Part shown: positions 34,712 to 35,978 of the stretch, piece by piece
How positions within the stretch are numbered: the first letter of the stretch is position 1
Layout: each line of letters begins with the position of its first letter
Program-made: the position numbers and the translations under genes
The notes under the pieces: model-generated
What the model was told of the DNA's origin: nothing
Database searches by the model: none
Seen by the model: the letters and a program-made list of their open reading frames with translations, nothing else
Assembly: GCA_028281635.1 (NCBI GenBank)
Contig: JANQJM010000189.1
Span: 1 to 35,978 of the forward strand
Source: Pseudomonadales bacterium
Lineage (GTDB): Bacteria > Pseudomonadota > Gammaproteobacteria > Pseudomonadales > Pseudohongiellaceae
Direction: 5' to 3'
DNA: 35,978 nucleotides

Positions 34712-35978
34712 GTGAAAAAATCTCTGCAAATAGTTTTATCGATCGCCACCGCGATCAGCTCTGCCAGCTTGCTGGCGGGCGAGCGCGTCGGTGATTTTGC
34801 GTTGATCGATCATCTTGGCGCACAGCACCACATGGCCTGGTATGACGACCAGAATGCGGTTGTGATTGTGCCTCAGGCTATTGGTGCAACTGACCAGGCA
34901 GCTCTTAAAGGCTTGGCCGAACTGCGCAGCCAGTTCGAAGGACAAGGTGCTGTTTTCTTTCTGATGAATCCAGGCCTGCAAACAGACCGCGAAGCAGTAG
35001 GTGCTGATATTGCAGCGCTAGGCGTTGATCTGCCGGTTCTCATGGATGACACCAACCTGGTTGCAGAGCAACTTGGTATCACCCGTCTCGACGAAGTGGT
35101 TGTTTACGACCCTGCGTCCTTTGAGATCTCTTATCGTGGCCCAGTACAAGCTGAAACTGCCACAGCAATCCAGCAGCTTATCGATGGCACGGATTCTGAC
35201 CTGGTTGCATTGGCTGGCTCTGGCGCATTGATCGAAACCAATGCTGCTGAACACGCAAATCTGTCTTATGCCAAAGACATTGCACCGATCATTGCTGAGA
35301 ACTGTGCTGAATGTCACCGTGAAGGTGGTGTTGCACCTTTCGCCATGGACAGCAAGTTAGCGGTTCAGGGCTGGTCACCAATGATTCGTGAAGTGGTAAT
35401 GACCAAGCGTATGCCCCCTGGTCAGATCGACAATAAAGTCGGCCACAAGATGAAGAACGAAATGAACCTGAGCGACGAGGAAATGCAAAAGCTCGTGCGT
35501 TGGGTTAGTAATGGGGCACAGGTTTCTGGTGACGAAGATCCGTTGACTGGGCTGGTATGGCCAGATACCAAGTGGAAACTGGCTGCCGAACTTGGTGAGC
35601 CTGATCTGATCGTGAAGATCCCACCTCAGCAGATTCCTGCCACTGGGGTTGTTGACTATATGGACCTGCCAATCGATCTTGGCCTGACTGAAGATCGCTG
35701 GGTTAAGGCCAGTGAAGTAGCTCCGGACAAGTCAGAAGTGCTTCACCACATCATCACCACTGTGATCCCACCAGGTCAGCAGACTGACCCTCAGGCACTG
35801 TTCATCGAAGCCATTAACACGCTGCCTGAAGAACGTGCTGCAGCTATCCGCGCTGAAATGTTCGCAGCAGTTGCCAACGGCGAGCAGCCAAACATCGACA
35901 AGATCTTTCGTGAAAATCCTGAAATCGATGTAGGCGCACTGCTAGGTGGAGCCGGCGGTGATATCGCTTCAGTTGCTG
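34712..35978 (+). CDS. Secreted redoxin-like/cytochrome c/PHM-like fusion, 3' end missing
   Basis: An open frame from a GTG start to the window edge (422 codons, no stop), so the C-terminus is missing. Residues 1-22 are a Sec signal. Residues about 23-155 look like a thioredoxin-fold redoxin domain (RVGDFALIDHLGAQH, VFFLMNPGLQTDREAVG, then LPVLMDDTNLVAEQLGI), but there is no CxxC or peroxidatic Cys. A cytochrome c segment follows with CAECH (Cys198, Cys201, His202) and a likely Met ligand in TKRMPPGQ (Met234). From about 280 the sequence resembles the copper type II ascorbate-dependent monooxygenase (PHM-like) family, with a His pair in EVLHHIITTV (345-346). Proteins with this order occur in marine bacteria (from memory) and have no firm role. 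Probably a periplasmic oxidoreductase. Confidence 0.82.
   Translation, partial: MKKSLQIVLSIATAISSASLLAGERVGDFALIDHLGAQHHMAWYDDQNAVVIVPQAIGATDQAALKGLAELRSQFEGQGAVFFLMNPGLQTDREAVGADIAALGVDLPVLMDDTNLVAEQLGITRLDEVVVYDPASFEISYRGPVQAETATAIQQLIDGTDSDLVALAGSGALIETNAAEHANLSYAKDIAPIIAENCAECHREGGVAPFAMDSKLAVQGWSPMIREVVMTKRMPPGQIDNKVGHKMKNEMNLSDEEMQKLVRWVSNGAQVSGDEDPLTGLVWPDTKWKLAAELGEPDLIVKIPPQQIPATGVVDYMDLPIDLGLTEDRWVKASEVAPDKSEVLHHIITTVIPPGQQTDPQALFIEAINTLPEERAAAIRAEMFAAVANGEQPNIDKIFRENPEIDVGALLGGAGGDIASVA

Noticed and set aside
1..35978. tRNA, rRNA, CRISPR arrays, insertion sequences, prophage or toxin-antitoxin modules
   Set aside because: I looked for regularly spaced repeats, transposase or integrase motifs and cloverleaf-like sequences and saw none; a dedicated RNA or repeat search was not possible here.

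Overview
The window looks like a stretch of chromosome from a free-living, aerobic, probably marine-type Gammaproteobacterium. This is an inference from the gene families: an Oar-like TonB-dependent receptor, PhoX, gluconeogenic PEP synthase, aerobic molybdenum hydroxylases and several secreted c-type cytochrome proteins. GC content looks moderate. I see no rRNA, tRNA, CRISPR array, insertion sequence or phage module. Both ends cut through genes: uvrA on the left and a redoxin/cytochrome fusion on the right.

Layout. (1) 2-2779: uvrA lacking its first codons, then a probable terminator. (2) 3227-9802, an envelope and peptide-handling block: a large Oar-like outer-membrane receptor, a convergent lipoprotein serine hydrolase (beta-lactamase fold), a divergent membrane-anchored winged-helix regulator and a secreted M14 carboxypeptidase. 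(3) 10109-14138: a three-gene operon for an exported molybdenum hydroxylase resembling E. coli PaoABC, with a Tat signal on the 2Fe-2S subunit and a four-cysteine insert in the FAD subunit. It ends at a strong terminator. (4) 14355-18281: a small secreted unknown, a PhoX phosphatase on the minus strand with a good candidate Pho box upstream, and a divergent secreted protein with a C-terminal cytochrome c domain. (5) 18686-24866: fbaB, ppsA and a P-type cation ATPase, apparently one transcript. (6) 24988-29118 on the minus strand: a 1376-residue single-chain xanthine dehydrogenase-like enzyme whose purine-recognition residues appear to be changed. (7) 29325-29843: a decayed copy of the cytochrome-domain gene of block 4. 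(8) 29954-33351 on the minus strand: ferrochelatase, a membrane hybrid histidine kinase, and two very small single-span membrane protein genes of 45 and 30 residues, followed by a terminator. (9) 33547 to the end: an AlaX-type editing hydrolase, a 454-bp gene-free stretch, then the start of a secreted redoxin/cytochrome c/PHM-like protein.

No single locus is an obvious new defence or mobile system. The most distinctive elements are the two tiny membrane genes downstream of the hybrid kinase, with two near-perfect palindromes between them; the cytochrome-fusion family with one live and one dead copy; the single-chain Mo hydroxylase with altered substrate residues; and the redoxin fusion that has lost its redox cysteines. 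All identifications come from reading the translated sequence and remembered family motifs. No database search was run.
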